From Pasteurella multocida subsp. multocida OH4807 (GTDB lineage Bacteria; Pseudomonadota; Gammaproteobacteria; Enterobacterales; Pasteurellaceae): DNA of 64,000 nucleotides. Under the pieces are notes generated by a model. It ran no database searches, had not been told where the DNA came from, and saw nothing but the letters and a program-made list of their open reading frames with translations. How positions within the stretch are numbered: the stretch's first letter is position 1; each line of letters starts with the position of its first letter. The translations under genes were made by a program, and so were the position numbers. The stretch is from NCBI GenBank assembly GCA_000973525.1, contig CP004391.1, forward strand, positions 620,001 to 684,000. The letters are read 5' to 3'. Shown here in pieces: positions 9,333 through 19,984 of this stretch.

Positions 9333-10133
9333 TCAATGTAAAAATTCAGGCTTGATAATGTCTCTTAGCTGGGAATAAGGTAAAACTAAGTCTATTTCTC
9401 CTTCCGCATAAGAACCTAGTGAATATACCGGGTAACGAAATGTCAATCCATTAATAGTAAAAACAAAATTGTCGATTGCTTCAAACTCGTCACTGTTGAT
9501 ATGTTGTGGCAGAGCACTTAAATTGTGTAATCGAGCCATATTTTTATCGCATAACAATTGTGTAAGCATTGGTAATTTATCTGGCGCAATTAATAAATCC
9601 TCTAATCGATAAATCACTCTATCGTTCAAATCAATATTCAGGAATTGCGTATCATATAACCCATTGGCACCACCAGTATAATAACTAGTGATCACTGAAA
9701 AGGTTGCCATTCGACCACGTTGTCCAATGAAGTGAATTTCCCGTGAATAGTCCCAGCTACGACTTGATTCTAATTCAGGTAATACATCATTGAACCAATT
9801 TTGTACTAATTGTTCTATACCCTGCTTTGAAGATTTGGTTTCAGTCAGTATGCTTAGTGCTAAATCATCTAAGAACTGATTGAGCCATTCCACATTGGTT
9901 TTCTGTGAAATCAAACGTAAACTCGCGCAATACTCTCCCACAGTACGCGTTTCTCCTTGTGTATTCATACATTGGAGACGTTGCGCTAAAATATGGAAAT
10001 CAGATTGGATAGCCACCACCTTATGGCTGTCAGTAGAAAACACCAAACTCGCTACTTGGTCTTTATTCTGCGTTACGTTATCAAAACAAGCTGTTAATAA
10101 AATGATGGGAAATAATAAGATACTTTTGTACAT
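9333..10133 (-). CDS. Lipoprotein with RsiV/DUF3298-like C-terminal domain
   Basis: A 266-residue protein with a lipoprotein signal peptide (acylated Cys at residue 16 in ILLTACFDN). The C-terminal part resembles the DUF3298/RsiV fold: the segment FTINGLTFRYPVYSLGSY followed by a Glu-Gly and an IDLVLPYSQLRDII stretch is typical. RsiV in Bacillus binds lysozyme, but this protein lacks an anti-sigma segment, so that role cannot be transferred. A central segment TSYYTGGANG also fits the family. AGGA precedes the ATG. It is upstream of and nearly overlaps nudB. Lipoprotein status is clear; the exact function is unknown. Confidence 0.75.
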   Translation of the reverse strand: MYKSILLFPIILLTACFDNVTQNKDQVASLVFSTDSHKVVAIQSDFHILAQRLQCMNTQGETRTVGEYCASLRLISQKTNVEWLNQFLDDLALSILTETKSSKQGIEQLVQNWFNDVLPELESSRSWDYSREIHFIGQRGRMATFSVITSYYTGGANGLYDTQFLNIDLNDRVIYRLEDLLIAPDKLPMLTQLLCDKNMARLHNLSALPQHINSDEFEAIDNFVFTINGLTFRYPVYSLGSYAEGEIDLVLPYSQLRDIIKPEFLH

Positions 10134-10242
10134 AAAATATCCTAAAAACCATTTCTACTCTTAAATCAAAAAAATTAAATGAATCACTCTTCAACTATCT
10201 GGTACGACGATAATCATTCACTTTCGTGTCTTCAATAATAAA

Positions 10243-10269
10243 AAAGTGCGGTCAATTTAACCGCACTTT
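10243..10269 (-). terminator. Terminator of aspS made from an inverted pair of uptake signals
   Basis: AAAGTGCGGT and its exact reverse complement ACCGCACTTT are separated by 7 bases, forming a strong stem just downstream of the aspS stop. Both arms are exact uptake signals. A and T runs flank the stem. Confidence 0.85.
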
Positions 10270-10277
10270 ATGCCTAT

Positions 10278-12044
10278 TTATTCAGCCTTTACCACTTGTA
10301 CAGCTAATTCATTTAATGCCTGTGGATTTGCAACACTCGGAGCATCGGTCATTAAACACGCAGCAGCAGTGGTTTTCGGAAACGCAATAACATCACGAAT
10401 ATTTTCTGTGCCTGTTAACAACATTGTTAAACGGTCTAAACCAAATGCAAGACCTGCGTGCGGGGGTGTACCAAATTTTAACGCATCTAATAAGAAGCCA
10501 AATTTTTCACGCTGTTCTTCTTCGTTGATACCTAAAATGCGGAATACGGCTTGTTGCATTTTCGGATCAAAGATACGAACTGAACCACCGCCAACTTCAT
10601 AGCCATTGATCACCATATCGTAAGCATTTGCAACCGCACTTGTTGGGGCTGCTTCTAATTGCTCTGGGCTGAAATCACGTGGTGAGGTAAACGGATGGTG
10701 CATTGCTGCAAGACCACCTTCGTCATCACGTTCAAACATTGGGAAGTCAATTACCCAAAGCGGTTGCCATTCGTCTAACTTCGTTAAGCCTAAATCACGA
10801 CCTAACTTCAGACGTAATGCGCCCATTGCATCGGTCGTCACTTTATAAGTGTCTGCACCAAAGAATAAGATGTCGCCAGTTTGCGCTTGTACACGCTCTA
10901 AAAGTGCTTTTAACACGTCTTCAGATAGGAATTTCGCAATTGGACTTTGCACCCCTTCCATACCCGCAGCTAAATCATTCACTTTTAACCACGCTAAGCC
11001 TTTTGCACCGTAAATCCCAACAAATTGCGTGTATTCATCAATTTGTTTACGTGTAATTTCAGTGCCATTTGGTACACGGATCACCGCAATACGACCATTT
11101 GGATCATTTGCTGGACCGTTGAATACTTTAAATTCAACGTCTTTTAATAAATCAGCAACGTCAACCATTTCTAATGGGTTACGTAAATCTGGTTTATCTG
11201 AACCAAAACGACGCATTGCTTCTGCAAACGTCATTACAGGGAATTTGCCTAAATCTACACCAATAGTTTCTAACCATAAACCGTGAACCATTTTTTCCAT
11301 AATTTCACGCACTTCCGGCGCAGTTAAGAAAGAGGTTTCCACATCGATTTGGGTAAATTCAGGTTGACGATCCGCACGTAAATCTTCATCACGGAAACAT
11401 TTCACGATTTGGTAATAACGGTCAAAACCTGACATCATCAACAATTGCTTAAACAATTGTGGTGATTGAGGTAATGCATAAAACTTCCCTTTATGTACAC
11501 GGCTTGGGACTAAATAGTCACGTGCACCTTCAGGGGTTGCTTTCGTCAACATTGGGGTTTCAATGTCTAAGAAACCATTGTCATCCATAAAACGGCGTAC
11601 AAAGCTAGTAATTTTTGCACGTGTTTTTAAACGCTGTGCCATTTCTGGACGACGTAAATCTAAATAACGGTATTTTAAACGCTGTTCTTCAGTATTGTTT
11701 TGGTTGAAGTCTAACGGCAATGGTTCTGCACTGTTATAGATTGAAAGTGATTTTGCTAATACTTCAACTTCACCCGTTGCCATATTCTTATTAATTTGAT
11801 TTTCTGGGCGAGCAATCACTTCACCTTGAATTTGAATACAAAACTCATTACGTAAACCCGCAGCTGCAGTTAATGCTTCTTGATATTTAGGATCGAAACA
11901 AACCTGTACAATTCCTTCACGATCACGCATATCAATAAAGATCAAACCACCTAAGTCACGGCGACGATGTACCCAACCGCTTAATGTTACTTCTTGTCCT
12001 ATATTATGGCGGTTTAATGCTCCGCAATAATGTGTCCGCATCAT
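10278..12044 (-). CDS. aspS: AspS, aspartyl-tRNA synthetase
   Basis: The 588-residue class II aminoacyl-tRNA synthetase charges tRNA-Asp. It starts with an OB-fold anticodon-binding domain ([20 protein letters not shown]). The bacterial GAD insertion follows, then class II motifs: motif 2 around [16 protein letters not shown] and motif 3 in [10 protein letters not shown] chose the ATG at 12044 ([10 protein letters not shown]), preceded by AAGGA at good spacing; the frame is open back to 12068. Length then matches the H. influenzae enzyme as I recall it. Confidence 0.97.
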   Translation of the reverse strand: MMRTHYCGALNRHNIGQEVTLSGWVHRRRDLGGLIFIDMRDREGIVQVCFDPKYQEALTAAAGLRNEFCIQIQGEVIARPENQINKNMATGEVEVLAKSLSIYNSAEPLPLDFNQNNTEEQRLKYRYLDLRRPEMAQRLKTRAKITSFVRRFMDDNGFLDIETPMLTKATPEGARDYLVPSRVHKGKFYALPQSPQLFKQLLMMSGFDRYYQIVKCFRDEDLRADRQPEFTQIDVETSFLTAPEVREIMEKMVHGLWLETIGVDLGKFPVMTFAEAMRRFGSDKPDLRNPLEMVDVADLLKDVEFKVFNGPANDPNGRIAVIRVPNGTEITRKQIDEYTQFVGIYGAKGLAWLKVNDLAAGMEGVQSPIAKFLSEDVLKALLERVQAQTGDILFFGADTYKVTTDAMGALRLKLGRDLGLTKLDEWQPLWVIDFPMFERDDEGGLAAMHHPFTSPRDFSPEQLEAAPTSAVANAYDMVINGYEVGGGSVRIFDPKMQQAVFRILGINEEEQREKFGFLLDALKFGTPPHAGLAFGLDRLTMLLTGTENIRDVIAFPKTTAAACLMTDAPSVANPQALNELAVQVVKAE

Positions 12045-12259
12045 ATGAAATTCCTTTCTTTTATACATACAAAAAATTCTTTTAATTATAGCTGAAAATC
12101 CGATTAGAGAGAAAGGTTATTTCTACACAAAAAATAAGCAAAAGAGGTTAAAATTAAACGAAACTGGAGTAATTTAGACCGATTTTAATGCGTTTTATAG
12201 GACAATTTGCTATATTACCTCGCTTTTTTATAAAATTTTAACAAGTAAAGGATGACAAA

Positions 12260-12778
12260 ATGTTATTTATCAATCTCACTTTTGCGTTAATTCTCGCAAT
12301 TCGCTTTTATACACTCTCGATCTCAATCCGAAATGAGAAACGATTAATCAAAAAAGGGGCAATTCAGTATGGAAACAAAAACTCCGCTTTATTGTCAGTC
12401 GCTCACGTTGCGTTTTATATTGCAGCAATTACTGAAGCTAACTTATTGAAAACTCCATTTGATTTAGTCTCGCAAATTGGTTTGACCATTTTAATTTTTG
12501 CGATTTTGATGTTGTTTTATGTGATTTATGAGCTAAAAGAAATTTGGACAGTCAAAATCTACATTTTGCCTGAACATAAAATTAACCGCTCGTTCCTCTT
12601 TAAATACGTAAGACACCCGAACTATTTCCTCAATATTATTCCAGAACTCATTGGTTTAAGTTTATTTTGCCAAGCAAAATACACTGCGATGATTGGCTTG
12701 CCGATTTACTTCGTCATTCTTGCGATTCGCATCAAGCAAGAAGAACAAGCAATGGCACATTTATTGAAAGCAGCCTAA
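12260..12778 (+). CDS. ICMT/PEMT-family membrane protein
   Basis: A 172-residue integral membrane protein with about four hydrophobic segments (roughly residues 1-16, 45-65, 73-93 and 125-152). The motif KYVRHPNYFLNIIPELIG resembles the conserved cofactor-binding region of the isoprenylcysteine carboxyl methyltransferase/YpbQ family (RHPxY). AAGGA precedes the ATG. The gene lies between aspS and cmoA, the order I recall from H. influenzae. Methyltransferase activity is a family inference; the substrate is unknown. Confidence 0.75.
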   Translation: MLFINLTFALILAIRFYTLSISIRNEKRLIKKGAIQYGNKNSALLSVAHVAFYIAAITEANLLKTPFDLVSQIGLTILIFAILMLFYVIYELKEIWTVKIYILPEHKINRSFLFKYVRHPNYFLNIIPELIGLSLFCQAKYTAMIGLPIYFVILAIRIKQEEQAMAHLLKAA

Positions 12779-12792
12779 TTTATTTGTGATAA

Positions 12793-13569
<777 letters not shown>

Positions 13570-13582
13570 TCACAAGATGAAC

Positions 13583-13611
13583 AAAAAAGGCGGTATCACA
13601 CCGCCTTTTTT
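13583..13611. terminator. Convergent terminator between cmoA and the DUF2157 gene
   Basis: Perfect stem AAAAAAGGCGGT / ACCGCCTTTTTT with a 5-base loop lying between two convergent genes; suited to bidirectional termination. Confidence 0.88.
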
Positions 13612-13632
13612 CTATCCTGATTTAGCCAGATA

Positions 13633-16137
13633 TTAAAGTGCTTTCAAATCTTTATCTAACAAGCGATACAATAATGCTTTACCATTTTTGAAGCGGTATT
13701 CTGCATATTCTGCTTGTGCGAAATATTCCCCTTTTCCTTCGGCAAAGAAGTAATCTTGGCTTGGTAAACGTGGCCACCATTGCGCAACATTTATTGGCAA
13801 ATAAATATTCGGTGTGCAACCATCAAAGTTCGTTGGTTTCTCTACTTCTAAACGACATAAGGTCGCAACACCAAGTGCATCACGTTTGAGTAATGCATAA
13901 ATGAAATATCTTTGTTTATCAAATTCCTCTAGTGTTGGTATTTCTTCAGCGCTTTCCTCTTGGAGTCCATCTCTTGCATTGGAAATATCCCCCAATATTT
14001 CATAGTTCAAGGTCATATAATCGCCTTGCATTAATGAGCGAGGATCAAGGGGTGCTGTTTTTAAAATAATTGGCTCACCCGTATTTAGCACATCTTCATA
14101 AGTGAGCACTTTATTTTGTGCAGTTAAACTAATGGCAAGTGCCGCAAGCGATGTCAAAGCGACTTTTACGAAGAAAACTTTGCGATTTTGCACCGCACTT
14201 TCAGTAGCAACGACCACCTCATTATCTTTACGCTGACGCAGTAAAATAAAGGTAAATACGCCCCAAATCACACCAAGGATCATCAATAAAAAGGCTTTAT
14301 GTAACAATGGCACAGCAAGCCAATAATAATATGCGGCTAAATTAACAATAATGCCTAAGGTCGCTACTGCAAACAGAATACGGCTACCACTCAAATAAGC
14401 CAATAACAATAAAGCAAAGCAGCTTAATGTGGCATTTGCGGAAATAAAACCTAAACACAGCAACGCAATCGCTACAAATAACAGCACTTGCGTGATTTTA
14501 TTAAGTTGAAAACGCTGACTTAACAAAATAAAGAAAATCATTGGCGTAATTGCAAGCAGGAATATCAGGCTTTTCAATAGCCAATTATCCTGATTAAACT
14601 CCGTAAAGAATTGCACCGTAATAATATTAAACCAATCCCAAAAGCCATTAATTTGTGGCAATTCTGCTACTGGCTCAAACATCATACTTGAACGCAATGT
14701 TTCAATGCTTGGTAGCGATAGCCCGACCAATAACATTGCCCAAGCAGTAGGTAGTAAAAATTGGCTTAATGTATTTTCCGAGCGTGCGACACAGTAATAA
14801 TACAAGCCTAAACCCAACAGCATTATCCAAAGTGGTGCAGAAAATAGGAACTGAGTTGGGACATTTTGATCTTCAATATATGCATAGCCATCAAAATATT
14901 GAATGTAAAATAACATTCCGACAATGAATAACCCACTAATTAAAAAACGTAACCAAACTGATGGGCGTAGGAAATAAAAACCCGCATACAGCACTGCCAT
15001 CAGTAAGAAATTGGTCGTCGAGTAGGATTCAGATAAAAAGAAAACAAAATAAATAATAATTCCGACCGCACTTAGCATATCAATAGCGATTTCCAATAAC
15101 TCATTTCTGTCTTTTGTGCTGAAATGCATTATTGCAGCAATGGCTAACACAAATAAGCTGAGGTAAATAAAATCGTGCTCATTATCTAAGATCCCAAATG
15201 TGAACACGAACATCGCTAAAAATAGCCCTGTGCAAAATAGCATTAACAAAATAAAGAGTGGGTAAATATGCCACGTGACTTTTTTTGCTGTCGGATTATG
15301 TGCTTTAAACCACTTAGTTAAAACCATTATTCCGACAATCGTTGACGTAAAGGCGGTGACTGTGACAACGAAAAGCCCTGAAACATCTCTTAATTCCCAT
15401 AACAGTTTAGTATTGATACTAATGACGAGGTAAACAAATAGAATAATCAGATTAAGGAAGTCAAAACGGCGTTCTTTATAATAGTAGATTAAGGCCGCAC
15501 AAATACCCCAAGAAAGGAACTCATAGTTGCCACTAAAAACAAGCCAAGCAAATACAGACATCAAACTGATTAAAAGCAGTTTAGGCAGTACTCGCCAGCT
15601 AAGATCTTTTAATTTTGCACCGAAAAACTCATATAGCACTAATAACGTGAAATTCAGTCCAATTAATAAAAGATCCAATCTCCCCTCAATCATATTGCCA
15701 GCCAATATTAATGCAGTATTGGCTGTGGTCGCTAATAATAATGCACTACCAATATTAGGGAATAAAAGCAAAAATGGGATTTGGCAAACCGACCAAATCG
15801 TAAATAACTCCCAAGCATCTGCACCCGTTTGGTAAGTTTGCCCAATTAATGCAAATAAGCCACCAAGAAACACCAGTGATAAGAAAGAAAAAATCAATGA
15901 AAGGAATGATGAATCATCCGTGCGTTTAGATTCTCGATAATAAAAAAACAAATTTAACGCAACGGTAATTAAAAATAGTGCTTGTACACCATAAAGTTTT
16001 TGAAATTTAGAGAAATAATCCCAGTTCGTAGCAATCCAAGTAATTGCACCGCTTGCAAAAAAGCCTGCGCCGAGTAGTGCGAATAACAGTGTTAAATAGC
16101 CCTGCCAAGATAAATTAAACAATGTATTTTGTTGCAT
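13633..16137 (-). CDS. Large membrane protein with DUF2157, DUF4401-like and GDYXXLXY regions
   Basis: An 834-residue polytopic membrane protein. The first ~150 residues (LFNLSWQGYLTLLFALLG onwards) look like DUF2157. The middle contains more than fifteen hydrophobic segments and resembles DUF4401. The soluble C-terminal ~160 residues contain MQGDYMTLNYEI near residue 700, the GDYXXLXY signature. In many bacteria these parts are encoded by separate neighbouring genes; here they are one chain. AAGGAAA precedes the ATG at 16137. It is convergent with cmoA and divergent from gloA. Function is unknown; domain names are from motif recognition. Confidence 0.8.
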   Translation of the reverse strand: MQQNTLFNLSWQGYLTLLFALLGAGFFASGAITWIATNWDYFSKFQKLYGVQALFLITVALNLFFYYRESKRTDDSSFLSLIFSFLSLVFLGGLFALIGQTYQTGADAWELFTIWSVCQIPFLLLFPNIGSALLLATTANTALILAGNMIEGRLDLLLIGLNFTLLVLYEFFGAKLKDLSWRVLPKLLLISLMSVFAWLVFSGNYEFLSWGICAALIYYYKERRFDFLNLIILFVYLVISINTKLLWELRDVSGLFVVTVTAFTSTIVGIMVLTKWFKAHNPTAKKVTWHIYPLFILLMLFCTGLFLAMFVFTFGILDNEHDFIYLSLFVLAIAAIMHFSTKDRNELLEIAIDMLSAVGIIIYFVFFLSESYSTTNFLLMAVLYAGFYFLRPSVWLRFLISGLFIVGMLFYIQYFDGYAYIEDQNVPTQFLFSAPLWIMLLGLGLYYYCVARSENTLSQFLLPTAWAMLLVGLSLPSIETLRSSMMFEPVAELPQINGFWDWFNIITVQFFTEFNQDNWLLKSLIFLLAITPMIFFILLSQRFQLNKITQVLLFVAIALLCLGFISANATLSCFALLLLAYLSGSRILFAVATLGIIVNLAAYYYWLAVPLLHKAFLLMILGVIWGVFTFILLRQRKDNEVVVATESAVQNRKVFFVKVALTSLAALAISLTAQNKVLTYEDVLNTGEPIILKTAPLDPRSLMQGDYMTLNYEILGDISNARDGLQEESAEEIPTLEEFDKQRYFIYALLKRDALGVATLCRLEVEKPTNFDGCTPNIYLPINVAQWWPRLPSQDYFFAEGKGEYFAQAEYAEYRFKNGKALLYRLLDKDLKAL

Positions 16138-16254
16138 AGGCTTTCCTTATGCTTGAGAAATTAATGATTTTCCATAGGGATTATGGCATAATCTGGCGTG
16201 TTTTTGACAAGCCCTTTTGGCAAAATTTATTCAGGATAATTTTAGGAGTCACTT

Positions 16255-16662
16255 ATGCGTATTTTGCATACTATGTTACGTGTCACTGATTTAGCGCGCT
16301 CAATTCAATTTTATCAAAATGTATTAGGAATGCGTTTATTACGCACAAGCGAAAATGAAGAATACAAATACACGCTTGCTTTCTTAGGTTATGACGATGA
16401 AGACAAAGCCTCTGTTTTAGAATTAACCTATAACTGGGGTGTCACTGAATACGAATTAGGTACGGCTTATGGTCATATCGCCATTGGCGTTGATGATATT
16501 TATGCGACTTGTGAAGCCGTTCGCCAAGCTGGTGGTAAAATCACACGTGAACCAGGTCCTGTAAAAGGCGGTAAAACGGTTATCGCATTTGTTGAAGATC
16601 CAGATGGCTATAAAATTGAATTTATTGAAAATAAACACGCACAAGCAGGTCTTGGCAACTAA
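16255..16662 (+). CDS. gloA: GloA, lactoylglutathione lyase (glyoxalase I)
   Basis: The 135-residue enzyme isomerises the methylglyoxal-glutathione hemithioacetal to S-lactoylglutathione. All four metal ligands of the E. coli nickel enzyme are present at identical positions: His5, Glu56, His74 and Glu122. Length equals E. coli GloA (135). TAGGAG precedes the ATG. An uptake signal sits just after the stop at 16666. It is followed by rnt on the same strand. Confidence 0.98.
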   Translation: MRILHTMLRVTDLARSIQFYQNVLGMRLLRTSENEEYKYTLAFLGYDDEDKASVLELTYNWGVTEYELGTAYGHIAIGVDDIYATCEAVRQAGGKITREPGPVKGGKTVIAFVEDPDGYKIEFIENKHAQAGLGN

Positions 16663-16693
16663 AAAAAGTGCGGTCAATTTTCAAAAAGTTTTG

Positions 16694-16719
16694 AATAGCG
16701 TGGCGTTGTCCACGCTATT
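16694..16719 (+). terminator. Hairpin between gloA and rnt
   Basis: Inverted repeat AATAGCGTGG / CCACGCTATT with a 6-base loop, followed only by a weak T run. It could terminate or attenuate gloA transcription before rnt. Confidence 0.55.
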
Positions 16720-16741
16720 TGTTTCGAAATAGGATAAAAAT

Positions 16742-17407
16742 GTGACAGAAACTCAAACAGAAACCCCAAACGACTCAAACAACCCTAATTTATTAAAAAA
16801 TCGCTTTCGTGGTTATTTTCCTGTAATTATTGATGTTGAAACGGCGGGATTTAATGCGAAAACTGATGCATTATTAGAACTGGCGGCGATCACCGTCAAA
16901 ATGGATGAAAATGGCTTCCTCGTGCCCGATCAAAAATGCCACTTCCATATTGATCCGTTTGAAAGTGCCAATATCAACCCAGAATCCTTGCAATTTAACG
17001 GCATTGATATTCACAATCCATTGCGTGGTGCAGTGAGCGAAACTCACGCTATCACTGAATTATTCAGAATGGTACGCAAAGGACAAAAAGATGCGGATTG
17101 CCAACGCTCAATCATCGTGGCGCATAATGCTGCATTCGATCAAAGTTTTGTTATGGCTGCGGCTGAACGCACAGGAGTCAAACGCAATCCATTCCACCCT
17201 TTTGGTATGTTTGATACGGCAACCTTAAGTGGATTTATGTTTGGGCAAACGGTGTTAGTGAAAGCTTGCCAAGCAGCTAAGATCCCATTTGATGGCAAAC
17301 AAGCGCATTCAGCACTTTATGATACTGAACGCACCGCTGAATTATTCTGTTATATGGTCAATCACCTAAAATCGCTTGGTGGTTTTCCTCATCAAAGAAG
17401 TGAATAA
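16742..17407 (+). CDS. rnt: Rnt, ribonuclease T
   Basis: This 221-residue DEDDh 3'-5' exoribonuclease trims tRNA and other stable RNA ends. The DEDD motifs are visible: [29 protein letters not shown] and [14 protein letters not shown]. Length matches family members (215-229). The reading frame starts with GTG at 16742; the ATG overlapping it at 16740 is immediately followed by TGA and cannot encode the protein. AGGAT upstream supports this start. Gene order gloA-rnt is conserved in Pasteurellaceae. Confidence 0.95.
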   Translation: MTETQTETPNDSNNPNLLKNRFRGYFPVIIDVETAGFNAKTDALLELAAITVKMDENGFLVPDQKCHFHIDPFESANINPESLQFNGIDIHNPLRGAVSETHAITELFRMVRKGQKDADCQRSIIVAHNAAFDQSFVMAAAERTGVKRNPFHPFGMFDTATLSGFMFGQTVLVKACQAAKIPFDGKQAHSALYDTERTAELFCYMVNHLKSLGGFPHQRSE

Positions 17408-17427
17408 TATCAAGCTAAAATCAGCTT

Positions 17428-17474
17428 AACCTTGCATAAGAAGAAGCAAATTTGCGATTTTTTATGCAAAGGTT
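17428..17474 (+). terminator. Long hairpin downstream of rnt
   Basis: AACCTTGCATAA pairs with TTATGCAAAGGTT (one bulged base) around a 22-base loop, and a run of nine T residues follows at about 17487. It probably terminates rnt; an attenuator for the downstream transporter is also possible. Confidence 0.55.
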
Positions 17475-17542
17475 ATAGACAAATTATTTTTTTTTAGTAC
17501 ATTTAGAAATTCTTTCTAAAAAATAACCTAGGGACAAACACA

Positions 17543-18901
17543 ATGTTATTATCAAATCCTGTTGTGATTTCCATTGTTGTTTTACTTGCTTTAAGCCTAT
17601 TACGCATTAACGTGGTCATTGCACTTGTAATTTCGGCTTTAGTGGCAGGTTTAACGGGCGATCTTGGAATCAGCGAAACAATTAAAACCTTTACCAATGG
17701 CTTAGGCGGTGGTGCTGAAGTTGCAATGAACTATGCAATTTTAGGTGCATTCGCTGTGGCAATTTCAAAATCAGGCATTACTGATTTATTAGCTTATAAA
17801 GTGATCAAACGCTTAGGAAACACGCCAACAACTCGTTCAATGGCGGGTTTTAAATATTTCATCTTAGCGATTTTGACTTTATTTGCGATCTCATCACAAA
17901 ACCTACTTCCTGTGCATATCGCATTTATTCCAATTGTAATTCCACCGCTTCTCGCGATCTTCAATAAATTAAAACTTGATCGTCGTGCAGTGGCTTGTGT
18001 ATTAACTTTTGGTTTAACCGCAACCTATATGTTATTACCAGTAGGCTTCGGTAAAATCTTTATTGAAAGTGTGTTAGTAAAAAATATTAACCAAGCAGGT
18101 GCAGCGTTAGGCTTACAAACTTCAGTTGCAGAAGTGTCATTAGCTATGGCAGTACCGGTCATTGGCATGATTTTGGGCTTACTCACGGCAATTTTTATCA
18201 GTTACCGTAAACCAAGAGACTACGTGACAACCGCAACAGAAATTAGCACGGCTGAAATTGAATCCCATATTGCTAATATCAAGCCGTTTCATATCGGTGC
18301 AAGTTTAGCGGCAATTGTCGTTACCTTTGGTTTACAGCTTTTTACCAGTTCAACCATTATCGGCGGTTTAGCAGGTTTAGTTATCTTCGCCGTCTGTGGC
18401 ATCTTTAAGTTGAAAGAAAGTAATGACATTTTCCAGCAAGGTCTACGCTTAATGGCAATGATTGGTTTTGTGATGATCGCCGCATCTGGTTTTGCAAATG
18501 TGATTAATACAACAGGTGGCGTCACCGTATTAGTGGAAACATTTAGCCAAGGGCTCGGTGCAGAAAATAAAGGCATTGCGGCTTTCTTGATGTTATTAGT
18601 TGGATTGTTTATCACAATGGGAATCGGTTCATCCTTCTCAACTGTTCCAATTATTACCTCGATTTATGTGCCGCTTTGCTTGTCATTAGGTTTCTCACCA
18701 CTTGCAACTGTTTCAATTATCGGTGTGTCTGCCGCATTAGGTGATGCGGGTTCACCAGCTTCTGACTCCACATTAGGTCCAACCTCGGGGCTTAATGCAG
18801 ATGGTAAACACGATCACATTTGGGACTCTGTCGTGCCGACTTTTATTCACTACAATATTCCGCTCATTATTTTTGGGTGGCTGGCTGCAATGTATTTATA
18901 A
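17543..18901 (+). CDS. NhaC-superfamily transporter (Na+/H+ antiporter or amino acid permease)
   Basis: A 452-residue polytopic membrane protein with eleven or twelve hydrophobic segments. Sequence features such as INVVIALVISALVAGL near the N-terminus, GFGKIFIESVLV and the repeated GIGSSFSTVPIITSIYVPL with GDAGSPASDSTLGPTSGLN near the C-terminus are typical of the Na_H_antiporter/YuiF group. Annotation as an antiporter is by family; related proteins have been proposed to carry amino acids, so the substrate is undetermined. AGGGA precedes the ATG. A hairpin terminator directly follows. Confidence 0.85.
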   Translation: MLLSNPVVISIVVLLALSLLRINVVIALVISALVAGLTGDLGISETIKTFTNGLGGGAEVAMNYAILGAFAVAISKSGITDLLAYKVIKRLGNTPTTRSMAGFKYFILAILTLFAISSQNLLPVHIAFIPIVIPPLLAIFNKLKLDRRAVACVLTFGLTATYMLLPVGFGKIFIESVLVKNINQAGAALGLQTSVAEVSLAMAVPVIGMILGLLTAIFISYRKPRDYVTTATEISTAEIESHIANIKPFHIGASLAAIVVTFGLQLFTSSTIIGGLAGLVIFAVCGIFKLKESNDIFQQGLRLMAMIGFVMIAASGFANVINTTGGVTVLVETFSQGLGAENKGIAAFLMLLVGLFITMGIGSSFSTVPIITSIYVPLCLSLGFSPLATVSIIGVSAALGDAGSPASDSTLGPTSGLNADGKHDHIWDSVVPTFIHYNIPLIIFGWLAAMYL

Positions 18902-18907
18902 TCAATG

Positions 18908-18929
18908 AATCCTCCCTTTGTGGAGGATT
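18908..18929 (+). terminator. Terminator of the NhaC-like gene
   Basis: AATCCTCC / GGAGGATT with a 6-base loop followed by five T residues. It overlaps an upstream in-frame ATG of priC, an argument against that start. Confidence 0.85.
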
Positions 18930-18946
18930 TTTTATCGCAGGTTTGT

Positions 18947-19501
18947 ATGAAAAAAAATGCCCTTATGTCTTCTTTAACCGCTAAAGTGGAACACTTATAT
19001 GCTCAGCATTTGCAGAGCATGACTCAAAAAGTACAGCTAAAATTTGCTCCTGGTCTATTTAGTGAAACGAACCAAACAGTTAGATTCTACTATCAAGAAA
19101 TTCACCAAACACTCAAACAATTAGAAAATGTCGCAGAGCATGATCTCGCACTCTGTACCTTTTTTGCTGAAAAACTTTTGTCACAATGTAATGCCCTGTC
19201 TGATGCTTTACATCCGCATAGAGAAACTAAGATCATCTCCAAACATTCATCGAGCGTTAAAACACAACAAACGATTCACCAACTCCCCCCCCGTGAACGC
19301 TTAGAAAAATACTATGAAGCACTGCAAGCATTAAATGAAAAAATCACTCGGCAACAAGATGAGAAACGCAAAGCACAACATACAAATGAACTTGCGCTTA
19401 TTGAACACCATATCGCATTTACTCAGCAACGCCGTGCAAAATGCTTAATGGCAATTGACGTTTTAGAAGAATATCTGGCTTTTAAAGAAAATCAGGCTTG
19501 A
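18947..19501 (+). CDS. priC: PriC-family primosomal replication protein N''
   Basis: A 184-residue helical, charged protein. The C-terminal half (RLEKYYEALQALNEKITRQ, then a basic linker, then FTQQRRAKCLMAIDVLEEYL) fits PriC, which helps reload the replicative helicase at stalled forks. E. coli PriC is 175 residues. The frame is open from 18905, but that stretch is the terminator of the upstream gene. The ATG at 18947 (MKKNALMSSL) is preferred, with a weak CAGG motif before it; a later ATG at 18965 is also possible. The position after the NhaC-like gene agrees with H. influenzae. Confidence 0.8.
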   Translation: MKKNALMSSLTAKVEHLYAQHLQSMTQKVQLKFAPGLFSETNQTVRFYYQEIHQTLKQLENVAEHDLALCTFFAEKLLSQCNALSDALHPHRETKIISKHSSSVKTQQTIHQLPPRERLEKYYEALQALNEKITRQQDEKRKAQHTNELALIEHHIAFTQQRRAKCLMAIDVLEEYLAFKENQA

Positions 19502-19716
19502 TTAACCTTATCACTCAACCTGAATGGTCTATTCCTCAATATACACTATGGCTTACAGATAATATGGTAAAAAGACAGGCAATTGCCATATTATCGCCAA
19601 GTGACTAAACATCCTCACTGTTGTCTTAAATGCTCCCAGCCTACTCCATATAATTTGATAAGAAAAAATAAGACTACAGTGAAATCATAACTACAGTGAA
19701 AAATCCCAAATAGAAA
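19502..19716. other. Intergenic region after priC
   Basis: AT-rich stretch without a credible gene. It contains a short direct repeat, ACTACAGTGAAA, at 19673 and 19690, of unknown meaning. Confidence 0.5.
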
Positions 19717-19746
19717 AAAACCGTAAGCCTTTCGACTTACGGTTTT
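19717..19746 (-). terminator. Terminator of tRNA-Ser
   Basis: AAAACCGTAAG / CTTACGGTTTT with an 8-base loop, followed on the minus strand by T residues. It lies 11 bases downstream of the tRNA 3' end. Confidence 0.85.
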
Positions 19747-19756
19747 CAAAATTTGA

Positions 19757-19846
19757 TGGCGGAGGAAGTGAGATTCGAACTCACGGAGGGCGTAAACCCT
19801 CGCCGGTTTTCAAGACCGGTGCCTTCAACCACTCGACCATTCCTCC
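19757..19846 (-). tRNA. tRNA-Ser (UGA)
   Basis: A 90-base class II tRNA with encoded CCA. The acceptor arms GGAGGAA / TTCCTCC pair, the T arm GTGAG-TTCGAAT-CTCAC is intact, and a long variable arm (CGAGGGTTTACGCCCTCC region) marks it as serine. The anticodon loop CTTGAAA gives anticodon TGA. A strong sigma-70 promoter is directly upstream and a hairpin terminator directly downstream, so it is a single-gene unit. Confidence 0.97.
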
Positions 19847-19864
19847 GTGATTTAAGCGAGGTGA

Positions 19865-19893
19865 ATAATACGGATTTTCCTATTCTAAGTCAA
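19865..19893 (-). promoter_or_regulatory. Sigma-70 promoter of tRNA-Ser
   Basis: On the minus strand TTGACT, a 17-base spacer, then TATTAT, followed by a GC-containing discriminator CACCTCGC. The spacing to the tRNA 5' end is about 18 bases, a short leader. Confidence 0.8.
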
Positions 19894-19984
19894 GCAATTA
19901 AACTGATATTTTTATTCAATTGTTTGATTTTAGAACAAAATGCCTATTTTTCTTATCGCCTCGCCCAGAAATAACAGAGAATGA

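Noticed and set aside
17408..17542. Possible lysine riboswitch or amino-acid leader before the NhaC-like transporter
   Set aside because: The interval is too short for a lysine riboswitch and contains one simple hairpin; no run of codons for a single amino acid with a start was found.
19673..19701. Short direct repeat ACTACAGTGAAA as an insertion-sequence footprint or CRISPR remnant
   Set aside because: Only two copies 17 bases apart with no inverted ends or transposase; likely coincidental.
19753..19974. Plus-strand 73-codon frame over tRNA-Ser
   Set aside because: It is antisense to the tRNA and its promoter.
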